From Caldilineaceae bacterium SB0661_bin_32 (GTDB lineage: Bacteria > Chloroflexota > Anaerolineae > Caldilineales > Caldilineaceae), in assembly GCA_009841235.1 (NCBI GenBank), contig VXMH01000016.1, positions 1 through 64,000 on the forward strand: a stretch of DNA of 64,000 nt. Reading direction: 5' to 3'. Under the pieces are notes generated by a model. That model saw nothing but the letters and a program-made list of their open reading frames with translations, did no database searches and had not been told where the DNA came from. Position numbers and translations under genes: made by a program. Below are positions 17,706 through 27,400 of this stretch, piece by piece (positions within the stretch are counted from its first letter, which is position 1; each line of letters opens with the position of its first letter).

Positions 17706-19421
17706 TCAGGTGCGAAGATGCTGTTGTTCGCCGGCTTGGCTCACCTGTAGATTACGCCAGCGGCCAGTGACGCCCTGGCCAAAAATCGTTTGCCTGTACT
17801 CCGGGTCCAGACCAGGCAAGATGTCGCCGCGACCATCCGGAAGATCGTCCAGCAGTGTGAAGATCGCCATATTCACCGAAAAGCGAATCGGCTTGATCAC
17901 CGGCGCTGCCGGCGGGTCGACCGTCGCTACCCACTCTATCTGATGGACTAGCTCCCCGTCCACGTACCACTCGGCGCGATCAGGGCCGGGCGTCAGCACG
18001 CTGTCCTCGCCGGGATCGTAGCGGATCTCGTAGCGATGCCAGGATCCCGGCTCGATTTCCAAGTCGGTCAGCGCCGGATCCGCCATCGGCAGGACGGAGC
18101 CGACGCCGCCTGGCGCCGTAACGACGAACAGCTCGCGCAGCGCCATGACGCGGCGATTGGATATTTCGAAGTTGATGACCATACCGGTCGAATCGTCGAT
18201 CAGGGCGATGGCGGCGCACCCCAAACGGGGGTCGTCCGGGTCGGCCGCGAAGGGATTGTCCTCCGTTCCATGCACATCGACGGCCATGTCCACCGCCACA
18301 GAAAGACCGTTGCCAGTGGCAAAACGTCGGTCGGCGGTGACAATCGCCTTGACATGGTCAAGAGGATTGTCGAATGCGATCGTAAAACGCGGGATATCAA
18401 TTTTGAATTCGGGCCGCTCACGGGTCGGAGTGGTGAGCGTTGCCGCCGGATCCAGGGCCGTGAAATCGCCCGCCTGCAAGACATGCCAGCCTGCGCCGAT
18501 TATGGGCGAGCCCGCTGTCCAGTCATCGAAATCACGCCCGTCCCCGGCCAGGAGATTGGGGGGGGCGGGCAGACCGCGCCATACATCCACCGTGCGCGGC
18601 TCGTTCGGCCAGTCCAGCGGCACGTATCTCTCCTCGTCCCAGATTTGGTCCAGTTCCGTCGTCAGTTCGATGACATTGCCGGCGGGATCGGGCACATAGA
18701 TGAAGATATTATGGCCGGGACCGTGTCGGCTTGGCCCGTAGATGATGGGCACGTCGTTGCGCCAGAGATGATCGCACATGCGCTTTACATCGTTCCAGTC
18801 GGCCAGGTCGTAGGCATAGTGGTTCACCTTGGCGTGCCCGGCATTAAGGAGCGCGATCCCGTGATGATCCTGGTTGCAGCGCAGCCATATCACGGCATCT
18901 TCGGCAGTATCCGACACGCGAAAGCCAAGCGCGTCGGTATAGAAAGCCGCCGCGCGCTTGAGTTCGATGCTTTGCAGCGTGATATGGCCGAACCTGAGCG
19001 GGCGGATTTCACGCGGCTGGAGGGGCTGATCGAGGCTCCTCATGCCTTCATAAAGCTCGATCCGGTTCCCGTCGACGTCCAAATAGCAAAGGGCTTCGCC
19101 GTGGCCCGGCTCAGCGTACGCCCTCTCGTGCGGATGGAAGCCGCGCTGCGCCAGGGCGTTCCGGGCGGCTTCCAGCGCATCGCCGTCCGTGACTTCCAAG
19201 CCCAGATGGTGCAGCTTTCTCTCCTCGCCCGGATAGATGGCCAGGCAGTGATGTTCAGCATTGCAACGCAGGAAGACCGCGCCGCCGCCGCGCTCGGAGA
19301 CTTCCAGGCCAACAATTTGTTCGTAGAAGTCGACAGTCTCCCCGACATTGGGGACGGTGATGGCGACATGGCCTATTCGCTTGATATTGATCATGAGTTG
19401 GGGGGAAGAGCGGCGCGCCAC
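17706..19421 (-). CDS. Two-domain VOC protein fused to beta-sandwich domain
   Basis: A 571-residue protein. The first ~275 residues hold two vicinal-oxygen-chelate (glyoxalase/extradiol dioxygenase) modules: IGHVAITVPNVGETVDFYEQ with NRIELYEG at its end, then FGHITLQSIELKRAAAFYTD with GNVIELTTE. His and Glu of these segments form the usual metal site, as in catechol 2,3-dioxygenase. The remaining ~290 residues form a separate domain (after PNLLAGDGRDFDDWT) with alternating strands, a GSWHRYEIRYDP segment and AEWYVDGELV, resembling concanavalin-like ligand-binding domains (DUF6081-like). No signal peptide. I start at GTG 19421 (AGGAGG upstream); an ATG at 19394 lacks a ribosome site. Confidence 0.78.
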   Translation of the reverse strand: MARRSSPQLMINIKRIGHVAITVPNVGETVDFYEQIVGLEVSERGGGAVFLRCNAEHHCLAIYPGEERKLHHLGLEVTDGDALEAARNALAQRGFHPHERAYAEPGHGEALCYLDVDGNRIELYEGMRSLDQPLQPREIRPLRFGHITLQSIELKRAAAFYTDALGFRVSDTAEDAVIWLRCNQDHHGIALLNAGHAKVNHYAYDLADWNDVKRMCDHLWRNDVPIIYGPSRHGPGHNIFIYVPDPAGNVIELTTELDQIWDEERYVPLDWPNEPRTVDVWRGLPAPPNLLAGDGRDFDDWTAGSPIIGAGWHVLQAGDFTALDPAATLTTPTRERPEFKIDIPRFTIAFDNPLDHVKAIVTADRRFATGNGLSVAVDMAVDVHGTEDNPFAADPDDPRLGCAAIALIDDSTGMVINFEISNRRVMALRELFVVTAPGGVGSVLPMADPALTDLEIEPGSWHRYEIRYDPGEDSVLTPGPDRAEWYVDGELVHQIEWVATVDPPAAPVIKPIRFSVNMAIFTLLDDLPDGRGDILPGLDPEYRQTIFGQGVTGRWRNLQVSQAGEQQHLRT

Positions 19422-19436
19422 TTCTCCGTGTTCCTC

Positions 19437-20222
19437 CTATTGGATGCTGAGGCCGCCATCGAGCACGAGGGCATGGCCGTTCAGATAGGCTGCCTTGTCC
19501 GAACTGAGCCACAGTACAGAGTTGGCGACCTCTTGCGGTTTGATCAGCCGCTTCATCGGCAGGCTGGAGATCAGCGTCGATGCCACCTGAGCGTCACCGC
19601 GCGTGAAACGTTCGAACATGGAGGTGGCCACGACGGCGGGGCATACGGCGTTCACGCGAATGCCGGCGTCGACAAATTCGAGCGCGACCGCCCTGGTCAG
19701 CCCGATCACGCCGTGTTTGCTCGCCACATAGGAAGCCATATTGCTTTGACCCAGATGTCCGACGGTCGAAGAAGTATTGACGATCGAGCCTCCGCCTTGC
19801 TCAAGCATTGCCGGGATCTCGTGCTTCATACTCAGCCACACGCCCTTGAGATTGATGTCGATGACCCGGTCCCAATCCTCCTCGCTGCTGTCCAAAATGG
19901 ATGCATTGGCCGGTTCGACGCCGGCGTTGTTGTGGGCGACATCCAACCGACCGTATTCGGCGACGGTCAGGCGAACCATCTTTTCGACCTCGCTCGACTT
20001 GGACACATCGGCCTGTACAAAGAGCGCTTCGCCGCCGGCTTCACGGATGAGGCGCACCGTCTCAAGGCCGCCCTTGCTGTCCACGTCACACGCGACAACT
20101 TTGGCCCGCGCCTGCGCAAAGGCCAGCGCCGAAGCCCGGCCAATCCCGGAACCCGCTCCCGTAACCAGTGTTACCTTATTCGCCAACGTTGCCTCTCTAA
20201 ACACAAATGAAGCCTCCTCCAT
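19437..20222 (-). CDS. SDR family oxidoreductase
   Basis: A 261-residue classical short-chain dehydrogenase. TGAGSGIG near residues 21-28, NNAGVEP near 93, the Ser of NTSSTVG, and Y-x3-K in YVASKHGV form cofactor and active sites. D after the second strand (VVACDVDS) favours NAD(H). The C-terminus reads LVLDGGLSIQ. The gene follows the SDR at 20240-20995 with a 17-base gap, and the VOC fusion gene starts 15 bases after its stop, so the three form one operon. Confidence 0.9.
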   Translation of the reverse strand: MEEASFVFREATLANKVTLVTGAGSGIGRASALAFAQARAKVVACDVDSKGGLETVRLIREAGGEALFVQADVSKSSEVEKMVRLTVAEYGRLDVAHNNAGVEPANASILDSSEEDWDRVIDINLKGVWLSMKHEIPAMLEQGGGSIVNTSSTVGHLGQSNMASYVASKHGVIGLTRAVALEFVDAGIRVNAVCPAVVATSMFERFTRGDAQVASTLISSLPMKRLIKPQEVANSVLWLSSDKAAYLNGHALVLDGGLSIQ

Positions 20223-20239
20223 AAGCCGATGCTCGGCGC

Positions 20240-20995
20240 CTAGGCCAGAATGCCGCCATCAACGGCCATCGGGTGCCCAGTAACAAACGACGCGGCGTCG
20301 GAACAGAGCCACACGACGGCCTCGGCAATCTCCTCCGGCCTTCCCATGCGCCCGATTGGCTCCAACTCGGTAAAATTGGCAACAGCGTCCGGGTAGTCGA
20401 CCGCCTGTTGTGCAACCATCGGCGTGGAAATCAGGCCGGGACAAACAGCGTTTATGCGGATGTTGGAGCGGGCATACTCCAGCGCGGCGGAGCGCGTCAA
20501 CTGCACGACGCCGCCCTTGGTCGCGCTATATACGGCGAGCTCGGGCGTGCCGGTCATGCCTGCATTGGAGGCCGCGTTGACGATGACGCCCCCGCCCTGC
20601 CGCAGCATCTGCGGGATCTCGTACTTCATTGAAAGCCAGACACCCTTCAGATTGACCCGCATAATGCGGTCGAAATTCTCTTCCGTGCAGTCGGCGGTTA
20701 GGGACATATCGCCGAGGATGCCGGCATTGTTGAAGGCGCAGTCCAAACGTCCAAACACCTCCACACAGCGATCGATAGCCGCCTCCACCGAGGCCGCCTC
20801 ACCTACATCGCAGGAGACGAAGACCGCCTCTCCGCCTGAGAGTTCGATCCGCCGCAGCGTCTCCTGGCCGCCGTCAATATCCACATCAGCGACGACCAGC
20901 TTGGCCCCGCGGCCAGCGAAGGCAAGGGCCGTAGCTCGGCCAATGCCGGAACCGCCGCCGGTCACAAAGGCAATCTTTCCGTCCAGACTGTTCAC
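20240..20995 (-). CDS. SDR family oxidoreductase
   Basis: A 251-residue short-chain dehydrogenase. TGGGSGIG near residue 11, NNAGILGD, NAASNAGM and YSATKGGV give the cofactor and catalytic sites, and the chain ends MAVDGGILA. Asp after strand two (LVVADVDI) suggests NAD(H). I chose the GTG at 20995, preceded by AGGAAGG, because the longer frame up to 21106 adds unrelated residues from the intergenic region. It is close in sequence to the SDR immediately downstream (19437-20222), probably an old tandem duplicate. Confidence 0.86.
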   Translation of the reverse strand: MNSLDGKIAFVTGGGSGIGRATALAFAGRGAKLVVADVDIDGGQETLRRIELSGGEAVFVSCDVGEAASVEAAIDRCVEVFGRLDCAFNNAGILGDMSLTADCTEENFDRIMRVNLKGVWLSMKYEIPQMLRQGGGVIVNAASNAGMTGTPELAVYSATKGGVVQLTRSAALEYARSNIRINAVCPGLISTPMVAQQAVDYPDAVANFTELEPIGRMGRPEEIAEAVVWLCSDAASFVTGHPMAVDGGILA

Positions 20996-21050
20996 AGCGT
21001 TCCTTCCTTTTGTGCGAGGATTCGCATTCCCATGGCATGTCCCGTCATCG

Positions 21051-21185
21051 TCAATCGGCGGCAGCGACAGGCGAGTCCAGCAAGCCAAGTTCCTCCAGGC
21101 GTTCAATCCATTGTTGCCGGAGCGGGCTGCCGCCGTGGTTTTCCAGCCAGTGGGCAGGATATAGTGAATCGCCCCGGGCGATCAT
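21051..21185 (-). pseudogene. Possible 3' gene remnant
   Basis: A 44-codon frame starting MIARGDSLYPAHWLENHGG and ending in LEELGLLDSPVAAAD looks like the well-composed C-terminal end of a protein (helical, balanced residues), but no gene body precedes it: the region upstream is the broken end of the duplicated AlbA_2 segment. It may be what is left of a gene cut by the duplication event. I do not recognise the family. Confidence 0.3.
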
Positions 21186-21271
21186 AATTCCCTTCCGCTA
21201 TCTGCTCAATGACATCTGGTTTGCCTCAGCGGAAAACATGTGTCACATCAAACGCAAGCTCGACCAAGAGT

Positions 21272-21892
21272 TCACGAAGAAAAACCTTGCCGTTCTTGAT
21301 CGTCCGCTTGAGAAGGATGCGTGATAGCGAACTGATCTCGTGCTTTTGTGACAGCCTCTGGGTCAAGATCATCCACCGTCGCGCCCTCGCATATCTCCGC
21401 TGACCAGTCACTTCCTCGCGACCATATCGCGCGCTCTTTTTCGGGATGCCGCTTCAAGTTTGTTTTGCTGGAACCAACCCTAATGTAGAACTTGCCGTAG
21501 AAGCTGACCGGCCTCCCGCGGGCAGGTTCGATCTCAAAGACAACAACCCGCCCACGTGGGTGTTCTACTATAGAGACCTCGAAACCTGGGTTCGGGATTA
21601 GTCCAGCCGTTATCCAGGGAAGCAGATCCTGATTGCCCTTGCCCTTTTCAGTGTATGGATCGAAGGATGTTCCGACAACCTCGTGCGTTTCGTCCTGGGT
21701 GCCGTAAAGAAGGTATGCCTTCGGCTTATACTTCAGGCATGCTGCGTTCGCCAGAGCAGAGATGTACTCACCTATCATCTAGGCAGAGTGGTAATTCCTT
21801 TTGAACTCAACCCACTCTGTTTCTGCCGCCAATTGGCAAAGTTCATCCACAAGACGAACGAGACGAATATCATGATCTTGACTGGCTGTCAT
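21272..21892 (-). pseudogene. AlbA_2 domain gene, truncated copy B
   Basis: This is the second copy of the regulator gene at 14137-15814. The start ATG at 21892 has an AAGGAGG site, and the first codons (MTASQDHDIRLVRLVDELCQ, then ETEWVEFKRNYHS) show the original N-terminus lost in copy A. A TAG replaces a Gln codon in front of MIGEYISALANAACL, and the sequence similarity ends near 21300, inside the AlbA_2 domain, so the RecG-like part is absent. The gene is thus broken by a nonsense codon and a 3' deletion. Confidence 0.85.
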
Positions 21893-21934
21893 GTCTTGAC
21901 CTCCTTGGAGACAGTATCGCGCCCCTCCCCACCA

Positions 21935-22267
21935 TCAGCCAATCTGCCAGTGGAACACCTCCGGCATCCCTTCAGGATAGGCGTCGTGCGGATCGTAGTC
22001 GTCCCCGCTCTCGTCCTCCATAATCGGCGCCATGTACTCCTCCCAGCGCACCGACTCGGGACTTTCCGCCAGGATGCGGACCGCCTCGGCGTAATCCTCC
22101 GCCTCCATGTACAGGAACAGCTGCCGGTCGGCCATGAAGATGCTCATGCTGCGCACGCCGGCCCGCTCCAGGTCGGCCAGCACCGCCGGCCAGACGTCCT
22201 GGTGGCGCCGCCGGTACTCTTCCTCTTCCCCCTCTCTGACGTGCATGACAAACGCAACCCGTTCCAT
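21935..22267 (-). CDS. rhaM: L-rhamnose mutarotase, copy B
   Basis: A 110-residue L-rhamnose mutarotase, near-identical to copy A at 15857-16189, with all family features intact: the early His in VAFVMHVREGEEEEYRRRHQDVW, the SIFMADRQLFLYMEAEDY strand and the C-terminal FHW. In this copy the upstream SDR gene is intact (56-base gap), so the pair can work together: the mutarotase supplies the beta-anomer and an SDR-type rhamnose 1-dehydrogenase oxidises it. GAGGT lies before the start. Confidence 0.93.
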   Translation of the reverse strand: MERVAFVMHVREGEEEEYRRRHQDVWPAVLADLERAGVRSMSIFMADRQLFLYMEAEDYAEAVRILAESPESVRWEEYMAPIMEDESGDDYDPHDAYPEGMPEVFHWQIG

Positions 22268-22275
22268 CGCAGACC

Positions 22276-22300
22276 TCAGTTTTCAGTGGTCAGTGATCAG
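22276..22300. repeat. CAGTGGTCAGTGATCAG repeat
   Basis: A longer reverse-strand example of the CACTGA/CCACTG intergenic word family (TTTTCAGTGGTCAGTGATCAG), between the mutarotase and SDR genes. Confidence 0.5.
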
Positions 22301-22323
22301 AAGCATCAACAGCCAAAGCAACT

Positions 22324-23130
22324 TCATACCTCCATGCCGGGCACCGGAATCGTGCTCAGCATGCCGCCGTCGACATCAAGCGCCAACCCGGTCAGGAAGG
22401 CGGCTTCGTCGGAGATGAAGAAGAGCACCGCATTCACGATATCCTGCACCGTCGGGTTGCGCTGCAAGGGAATGTCGGCGGCCGTGGACGCCAGGATCTC
22501 CTGCGGCTGCATGCCCGTGGCCGCTGTCTTCAAGTCGAGAATCTCCTGCCCCATCCCGGTTCCCGAAACGCCGACCGGGCAGACGCAGTTGACCGTAACC
22601 TGGCGCGGCGCCAGTTCGCCCGCCAGCACCTTGGTCAGCCCGACAACCCCGAACTTGGCCGCACAGTAGTGGGCCAGCAGCGGGAATCCCACCTTGGCCG
22701 CGTCGGACCCAATGTTGACGATGCGGCCGCGGCCGCTGGCACACAGCAGCGCCGCGGCTGCCTGGCAGCAGAGAAAGGTGCCCTTCAGGTCCACGTCGAG
22801 CACAAAGTCCCACTCGGCCTCGCTGATCTTCTCCAGCGGGTTGAAGGCGATGACACCGGCCGAGTTGACCAGCGTGTCCAGGCCGCCGAACCGCGCCTCG
22901 CAGGCCGCCACCGCGGCCGCTGCCGACTCCGGCGACGTCACGTCCAATTCAATGGCCAGCAGAGCGTCGCTGTCCAAGCCGCGTTCGGCCTCCTGCAGGC
23001 GGTCGCGGTCGATGTCCCCAATCGCGACCTGCGCGCCGCGTGCCAGCATGGCCTCCGCAATCCCCAGTCCGAATCCACTCGCCCCACCGGTGATCAGCGC
23101 CCGCCGCGCGCCACTCTCAATATCCGACAC
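22324..23130 (-). CDS. SDR oxidoreductase, candidate L-rhamnose dehydrogenase
   Basis: A 268-residue SDR. TGGASGFG at residues 14-21, NSAGVIAF, NIGSDAAK and YCAAKFGV give the cofactor and active sites; the tail reads LDVDGGMLSTIPVPG. Asp after strand two (VAIGDIDRD) points to NAD+. Its C-terminal region contains a longer loop before the final strand (TGMQPQEILASTAADIPL), as in sugar dehydrogenases. Being directly upstream of a rhamnose mutarotase, and next to a MR/MLE dehydratase, makes NAD-dependent L-rhamnose 1-dehydrogenase the most likely role. The start is GTG with GGAGAGGAG upstream. A truncated copy occurs at 16246-16643. Confidence 0.85.
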   Translation of the reverse strand: MSDIESGARRALITGGASGFGLGIAEAMLARGAQVAIGDIDRDRLQEAERGLDSDALLAIELDVTSPESAAAAVAACEARFGGLDTLVNSAGVIAFNPLEKISEAEWDFVLDVDLKGTFLCCQAAAALLCASGRGRIVNIGSDAAKVGFPLLAHYCAAKFGVVGLTKVLAGELAPRQVTVNCVCPVGVSGTGMGQEILDLKTAATGMQPQEILASTAADIPLQRNPTVQDIVNAVLFFISDEAAFLTGLALDVDGGMLSTIPVPGMEV

Positions 23131-23181
23131 AGTCTCCTCTCCTTTAAGCGCTCAGCAGTAAGGGATTATCGTTCGTTATAA

Positions 23182-23202
23182 GCTGACAACTGATCACTGC
23201 CG
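23182..23202. repeat. TGATCACTGCC-type repeat
   Basis: GCTGACAACTGATCACTGCCG lies between the SDR and the MR/MLE gene and belongs to the CACTGA/CCACTG word family. Confidence 0.45.
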
Positions 23203-23204
23203 TC

Positions 23205-24332
23205 TCACCCAAACGAGTATTTGCGCACGATCTCTTCCCGTACATGAACACCAAGACCGGGCGTGTCGCGCACGGCCAGATAGCCCCCTTCCTGCACCCA
23301 GGGGTCGCTGACCAACTCATGTTGCATCGGCGACTCATGCGGCTTGAGGTCCATGCTGACGCCGTGGTCGGAAATAGCCAGCAGATGTACGCTGGCCGCG
23401 CTGTTGAGCGCGCTGCTCCAGGTGTGCAGGCTGAACTGCAGATTCTCCCCCTCCAGCAGCCTGATGACGTCGCGACTTCCGGTGATGCCGTGGCTGCGGC
23501 CCGGGTCGATCTGGACCACATCCACGCCGCCGCTGCGGATCAGGCGCCCGTAGCTCTCGACATCCCACTCATCCTCGCCGGTCCCGATCGGCGTCGCCAC
23601 CGCGGCCCGCAGCCGGGCATGCCCCTCCAGATCGCTCGGCAGCAGCGGCTGCTCGATCCAGCGCAGACGGTACGGCTCCAACTGGCGGAAGCGCTGGATC
23701 GCGGTCGGCACGTCCCACAGATTGCGCGCGCCCGGCGTATCCACGATCAGCTCGCGTTCAGCGCCGATCACCTCGCGGATGCGGCGCACATACTCGATAT
23801 CGCGCCCCGCGTCCTGCCCGAAGACCGCGCCCGGATGCATGCCCCATCCCGCCTTGACGTAGTGGTAGCCCTGCTCCACCATCCAGCGAAACTCGTTCAA
23901 CGTCCAGTCCAGGTCTTCCATATCGAAGATGATCGACGCCATCGCCACCACCTTGTCATGCAGCCTGCCCCCCAGAAGCTGGCAGACCGGCAGTCCCAGC
24001 GCCTTGCCCTTCAGGTCCCACAGCGCCATATCGAGCGCGCTCACGCCGAAGGCCGCAATCCCTTCCGGGCCATACCACCAGATATGGGCCAGCATCTTGT
24101 GCCAGGCGCGCTCCACATCGCGAGCGTCCTCACCGATCAGCAGCGGCGCCAGGCCCTGCTCGATGATCAGTTTCGTCGCCAGCGCAGCCTCGCGAAACTG
24201 GGAGATACACTCGCCCCAACCGACCGTGCCGTCATCGGCCTCGACCCGCGCCAGGGTGATGTAGCGTTCAATGCCCTTGTAATGGGGTTCCGGATAGGCG
24301 AGCGCGTATGCTTCAACTGAGCGGATCTTCAT
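23205..24332 (-). CDS. MR/MLE family acid-sugar dehydratase
   Basis: A 375-residue enolase-superfamily enzyme of the mandelate racemase group. YVKAGWG (catalytic Lys), LIVDTPGA (metal Asp), RWIEQPL (metal Glu), GTGEDEW (metal Glu), VVQIDPGR (Asp of the His/Asp dyad) and FSLHTWSSAL (catalytic His) are in canonical order. Such enzymes dehydrate aldonic acids; L-rhamnonate, L-fuconate or galactonate are possible, and the rhamnose mutarotase and SDR next door favour L-rhamnonate. AGGAAACAGCT precedes the ATG. The upstream gene is the large GH106-like glycosidase on the same strand. Confidence 0.86.
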   Translation of the reverse strand: MKIRSVEAYALAYPEPHYKGIERYITLARVEADDGTVGWGECISQFREAALATKLIIEQGLAPLLIGEDARDVERAWHKMLAHIWWYGPEGIAAFGVSALDMALWDLKGKALGLPVCQLLGGRLHDKVVAMASIIFDMEDLDWTLNEFRWMVEQGYHYVKAGWGMHPGAVFGQDAGRDIEYVRRIREVIGAERELIVDTPGARNLWDVPTAIQRFRQLEPYRLRWIEQPLLPSDLEGHARLRAAVATPIGTGEDEWDVESYGRLIRSGGVDVVQIDPGRSHGITGSRDVIRLLEGENLQFSLHTWSSALNSAASVHLLAISDHGVSMDLKPHESPMQHELVSDPWVQEGGYLAVRDTPGLGVHVREEIVRKYSFG

Positions 24333-24425
24333 AGCTGTTTCCTCGTGGCGACTTTGAATTCCAGGGTGTTGGTATTAGTCCTCAGTAACAGGGCGAGCAG
24401 TTGAGGATGGCGGCGTCACCGAAAA

Positions 24426-27400
24426 CTAAAGACTGGTGTTCCACACGGGCCTGGCCGTGAGCATTCCCCGCGCCGGAAAGCTGACCGTGACAGGGCCCAG
24501 CAGTCCCGAAACCGTCTGCCCGGGGAAGACATAGTCGGACTCATAGGGCCCCGTACTGAAATAGTTGGCCAGCGTATTGTAAACGGTCACTTCCAACTCG
24601 TTGTCCCCCTCATGCACCTGGCCCGTGATGTCGAAGCGGAAGGGTCGCGCCAGGCGTACGCCCGCGCTCTGTCCGTTGACGGCCACCTCCGCCGTCGCGT
24701 TCACTGTGCCCAGGTCGAGAACGACTTCGCCCTGCAACTGTATATCCGTGAGGGTGAATTTCTTCTTGTAAACGGCGCCGCCGGAGTAGCTCTCCAACGC
24801 GTACTGGCTCCAATCGCCCAGGGGAAGGGAGGCGTCAGCGCATTCGAAGCGGACCGGCTGGCGGATGGCCGCGCCGGCGTAGACGCCGGGCTTCTGTTCG
24901 AGGCGCAGCGCTACCTGGGACACATCCGCCAACGGAGCATCCAGTTGGATCTGTCCATCCCGGTCTGCCGTTTCGGCGCCGTTGACCCATATCTGAACGT
25001 TCTCAGCATCCACATCCAGGTGGAGTGTATGCGTCCCCGCCGGCGCCTCGCTCCTGAACCAGCCGAGGCGTTTCTCTTTGCGCGGCGCGATTTCATACGT
25101 CAATTCGGAAGGCTCGGTGAACCAGGTCAGGCGGGCGGCGGGACGGTCCCGCGCAGGGGTCGTCGACGGCTCCAGCAGAGCAGCATACGCGCGCAAGGGC
25201 TGGGCAGGCGGCTGGACACAAGCGAGCAGGAGCAGATTCAGCCCCTCCTGCAGGACGGCCTCAGGCGCCGCCGGAACCGGCTCCGCGGAACTGTCCGGCA
25301 GCAGAGCCTCCCCGTTCAGCCACGCCTGCTCCACCTGCCCGCTGTCGGCGCCCAGATGCAGGACCCAGCGACCAGCCCGCGGCGCCCGCACATGGGTGTA
25401 GAGGTAGCGCACCCTCTCCTCGTGCTCGTCGGCAATGTCAAAGCAGAGAAACGAGTCCGGAACACCGTGGCTCCCACCAAATACGTCGGTGCCCGGCTGC
25501 CCGAATTCCTGGGAATAGCAGACCGTCTCCCAATTCATCCCTCCGGCATCCAGCGTATCTGCGTCCCCGGCGCTCAATGCCGCCAGCTCCGGCGGTGTCT
25601 GCCCGCGTGGGAAAGCGGCGCTGGCCCGCCAGTAAGGGCCGAAGGTATAGGTGAAGACGGGCCAGCTGCCGTCGTCATAGTCGCGGCTGTGCCAGCCCTG
25701 CGCTTCGCCCGGCATCTCCTCCTCCCGGTAGCGGAACTGCCGCGCCTCCGCGCCGATCTGTTCATCACCGGCCGGCTCGCGGAAATCGCCCCAGCGGTTG
25801 TCCATCGTCGGCAGCAGCCGGAAGGACCAGTCGCCCGTCAGGTGCAGCGGGGCCGGCGCCGGGCCTAAGCGGGCTTTCGCTCCGTACTCGCACCCTTGGT
25901 GACGCACGCGCACCGACTTTGCGCCCCCGTCTTCGAAAGTGCCTCGCACCTCCACGGTATCGCCGGCCGCTTCCACATGCGTGATGGCACCCAGATTGTC
26001 CGCGGTCACAGCCGGTCTTCCCCCGGGCGGGCGCAGTACCAGCACGATGCCCTGGTTGGCCTCCATCGTCAGCCGTACCGTCGTGCGGTCATCTGTGCAG
26101 GCGAAGCGGTGCCAGGGCGTCACCTCGCCGCTCCAGCAGTCCCAGATCTCCGGTTCGCCGAGCACGCGCAGGGTAAAGGTCAGCTCTCTGCGCTCCGATT
26201 CGACATTGTAGAGGAAGTAGACGTCCAGCTCGCCGATCCTCTGATGCGTGTGGAAGACGTTCCTCTCTGAAGCGACCACATCCCGGTCGATTGCGTCCGT
26301 GATCACAGCTGCGATATCAACCCCCCGCTGCGCCGCATGGGGCGTGCGCGCCGTCTCCTGGCTGGGCATAAAGATACCCTGCCCACCGTTTTCGTTGCGC
26401 TGCCGGTAGATACTGCCCAGCGCCTGGCTATGCGCCTCTGTCCGGTGGGCGGCCTCTTCGCTGGAAGCGATGCCGAAGATATGCTGCAACCGCGCGCGGA
26501 CTTCGGGATCGTCGCGGCCGTGCTCCTGCGATGCGCCCGGCAACTGGCGGAAGGCCACCACCGCGCCGCCCCCGTCATAGAACTCCTGGAGCTTCGCCAG
26601 CGTCTGAAGGCGGATCGTCGTCATCGGCGGCAGGAGCACGGCCCGGAACCGGATACCGGCGATCTCCAACGTCCCGTCGCGCACAACGGCCTGGGTCAGA
26701 AGATTGTCGTCGATGAAATCGAAATCGATCCCCGCCTCGTAGATCTGGCGGGCGAGCGCAAAGGTCGTCATCGCGCACTCGTCGGCAGCGCTCGTGAACG
26801 AGTCCCCCCGCAGCCAGTTGGCGTGCACCGTCGTCAGTGGGTAGAGCAGCGCCACGTCGGCGACATGCGTTCCCTGGCTCATCACCGCGCTCAGGCGCGA
26901 CACATAGTCCACGAAGGTCTGCCAGTGTTCCCAGTAGGGCTGGCGCCAGTGAATCGACGGCGGCACCCACTCATACCAGCCGCCCAGCGTGTTGTAGAGC
27001 CCGCCGTGCTGATTGTACAGATTCAGCCCGTAGGCATAGTTTTCATTCGTCCAGGCGACGTTTTCCTCCTGCGTCATGCCCCAGCCAGACCCCCAGTAGA
27101 CGCACATCGACGCCCGCTCCCGTTCGTAGATGTGCAGGATCGAGCTGGACAGTTTGGCGTCGATGAAACAGCGCTCGCCGGGCAGACTGGCGCCGGGGTC
27201 CTCGTTGCCGGTGACGTGGAACCAGCGCATCAGGCGGAAGAAATCGCCGTAATGCCACGTCTGCCCCAGCATGTCCTGCCGCCCCCAGGTCGCGATCGTG
27301 CCGTAGCGCAAACCCCGCTCTTCGTGCCAGTCGCACAGCGGCCTGTAGAGGTTCTCCTCCAGCAGTGTCGACATCACTTCGTAGTAGTCGCAGCGAATCC

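Noticed and set aside
18036..20210. 724-codon plus-strand frame opposite the VOC and SDR genes
   Set aside because: Antisense of two well-supported genes, with composition typical of a shadow frame.
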